Positions 19,601-20,576 of a stretch of DNA of 20,576 bases are shown one piece after another. Every line of letters starts with the position of its first letter. The stretch's first letter is position 1. The notes beneath the pieces are model-generated. The model was given only the letters and a program-made list of their open reading frames with translations. It did not search any database and was not told the origin of the DNA. Origin of the DNA: Chromera velia (lineage: Eukaryota; Sar; Chromeraceae). Made by a program: the position numbers and the translations under genes. The stretch covers positions 15,001 to 35,576 of the forward strand of contig JAHBMJ010003348.1 in the NCBI GenBank assembly GCA_018398765.1, read 5' to 3'.

Positions 19601-20576
19601 GCTCTGGCGCAACCTAAGGAGGATGAAGAGACGGCATGGCGCTTCTTTCGACTTCTCTCCCCCCTCTTGGCTTCTGCCTGAAGACGCAAGGCTCCTCCAG
19701 AGGGAACGGGAAACACGTCAGTCACCTATGCAGTCAGACAGACAACCAGTCAGTCTCTCAGTCAGAGAGGCAAGCAGACACACAGGGAGGCAGGGCAGGA
19801 GTCTCTCAGTCAGACAGGAGGCACGCAGGCAGGAAGGTAAGGGATCGACTGGATTTGCCTCCATCGAGAAATTCATTAAGAGCTTTCGTCTTTCTTCGCC
19901 AGGCTGGCTCTTGCTGTTCCCTTCCACTGTTTGCCTTACTTCTGTTGTTCTTTTTACCTCAAACAATTTCTGGTCAAAAATGTTTGACGATGGGAGGGAA
20001 GGGTGCAGAGTGAATGACTTGTCTTTTGGCGGACACACAGAGTATCCTTCCCTTGCGTGTAGTCCTTGTCGGATAGTTTCTCCTTATCAAAGAATCCCTT
20101 TTGACTCTTTTTTTTCATTTTGTCGTCAAGTTGGATCACAGAAAGCAACAGACAAGAGAGGCATTTCTTACGTTTCCGAGCTGTATTCCGCATGCATGGG
20201 CATGTCCTTGCTCGCCTTGCATCAATACAAGACCAAGTTACAGAACGGCTGACGGAATGAAAAAATGCCTGATTGAGCAAGAGAGTGAGCGAGTCAATGG
20301 CTGACTGAGTGACTGGGTGTGCGTGAGGAACTGAGTGAGTGGGTGAAAGAGTGGACGGTCGGACGAGTGCATGGATGGTTGCAGACCCGAGGGGTCTATG
20401 GATCATCAAACCCTGTGCTTCCTCCTGTGGGCGCGGTACGTCAGTTGCTCATCATCTCCCTCCCTGCATGCATGCATGCCTCTCTCTTCCCTTCATTCGG
20501 CTTGTTTTTTGTGCGAGAATGCACGAGATATCGATCTTCATTTCATGCATTTGCGTGTCATATGGCTGTCATGCTT
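16624..20576 (+). CDS. TTLL: TTLL4/5-type tubulin polyglutamylase, 5' part, frameshift in exon 1, cut by window end
   Basis: Exons: 16624..18741, 19111..19239, 19588..19716, 20385..20435; the gene continues past the right edge. TTLL enzymes add glutamate chains to tubulin tails using ATP. The first ~700 residues are disordered (Ser, Pro, Gln, then Arg/Glu-rich). The catalytic region starts near 18550 with RPPTLFFDYPHFTGVEKVP, similar to the start of the vertebrate TTLL4 domain. It continues through MQRLNHFPQTWALGRKDLLW and FSPPSWLLPEDARLL to WIIKPCASSCGRG, the KPxxxxRG nucleotide-binding motif. All three complete introns are phase 1, and each junction restores a conserved stretch. The reading frame shifts near 17551-17580 at a poly-C with one N: the first part would stop at 17589, while the second is open from there. 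A single missing base would explain this. The downstream ATP-grasp part lies outside the window. The start is the first in-frame ATG; an upstream exon cannot be excluded. Confidence 0.83.
17551..17580 (+). other. Probable sequencing frameshift at poly-C with ambiguous base
   Basis: A run of about ten C, an N at 17563, then another C-rich stretch. The coding frame changes from positions congruent to 1 mod 3 to positions congruent to 0 mod 3 across it, as one uncalled base would produce. Composition and low-complexity style are the same on both sides, so one exon is likely. Confidence 0.7.
18742..19110 (+). other. TTLL intron 1 with two donors 4 bp apart
   Basis: The sequence G|GTGG|GTAAGT offers two donors. 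The weaker first one (GTGGGT, phase 1) restores the conserved LKRLGFRRAKY. The stronger GTAAGT site would shift frame and meet a stop soon after the splice. Confidence 0.75.
19289..19291. other. Three-base N gap inside TTLL intron 2
   Basis: Three undetermined bases in intron 19240..19587. They do not affect any exon assigned here. Confidence 1.
19717..20384 (+). other. TTLL intron 3 with GTCA donor and CAGT/CAGA-rich 5' half
   Basis: It begins GTCAGTCACC and has many dispersed CAGT, CAGA and GCAG units up to about 19835. Its 3' part (about 20276-20345) has degenerate GAGT/GTGA units. It ends ttgcag. Phase 1 on both sides gives ERET-H-PRGLWIIKPC. Confidence 0.75.

Overview
This is nuclear DNA from a eukaryote with many introns. 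Splicing the genes by hand, with matching phases and protein-family landmarks, gives three recognisable genes and one tentative one. Most long open frames in the window are chance frames across microsatellites. The mix of genes (a nuclear proteasome phosphatase, a plant/protist-type DEK chromatin protein, a tubulin polyglutamylase of the kind tied to flagella and cytoskeleton), introns of about 300-570 bp, and heavy 4-base repeats (CAGA, GCAG, GGAA, TGCA) suggest a unicellular alga or protist. A chromerid alveolate such as Chromera velia is my best guess, but this is inference only.

Layout: 1-958 holds the 3' part of a tentative minus-strand coiled-coil gene running off the left edge. 959-3752 is intergenic; it has a CAGA/GCAG repeat, an AT-rich zone carrying a 245 bp MITE-like transposon with perfect 8 bp target duplications, and a small foldable element. 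6562-3753 (minus) is a UBLCP1 homologue: UBL domain plus HAD phosphatase. The exon that should carry the catalytic DxDxT motif is absent exactly where an (AC)n(AG)n microsatellite sits. 7665-12922 (plus) is a complete 11-exon DEK-domain gene (449 aa), divergent from UBLCP1 across about 1.1 kb. 12923-16623 is intergenic, with an assembly gap, pyrimidine repeats, an AT-rich island and a cluster of palindromes. 16624 to the right edge (plus) is the 5' part of a TTLL4/5-type tubulin polyglutamylase gene. It has a very long disordered N-terminus, an apparent frameshift at an ambiguous poly-C, and is cut by the window end at the KPxxxxRG motif.

The most unusual feature is the introns. In 10 of 21 assigned 5' splice sites the intron begins GTC rather than GTA/GTG, and several of these donors are the first unit of a GTCN tetranucleotide repeat. 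Some acceptors close a CTGC or TGCA repeat, and one is the last base of a 33 bp palindrome. Intron ends here look as if they were made from, or have grown into, 4-base repeats.

UBLCP1 and DEK are both nuclear proteins. Nothing in the sequence links them to the TTLL gene beyond proximity.
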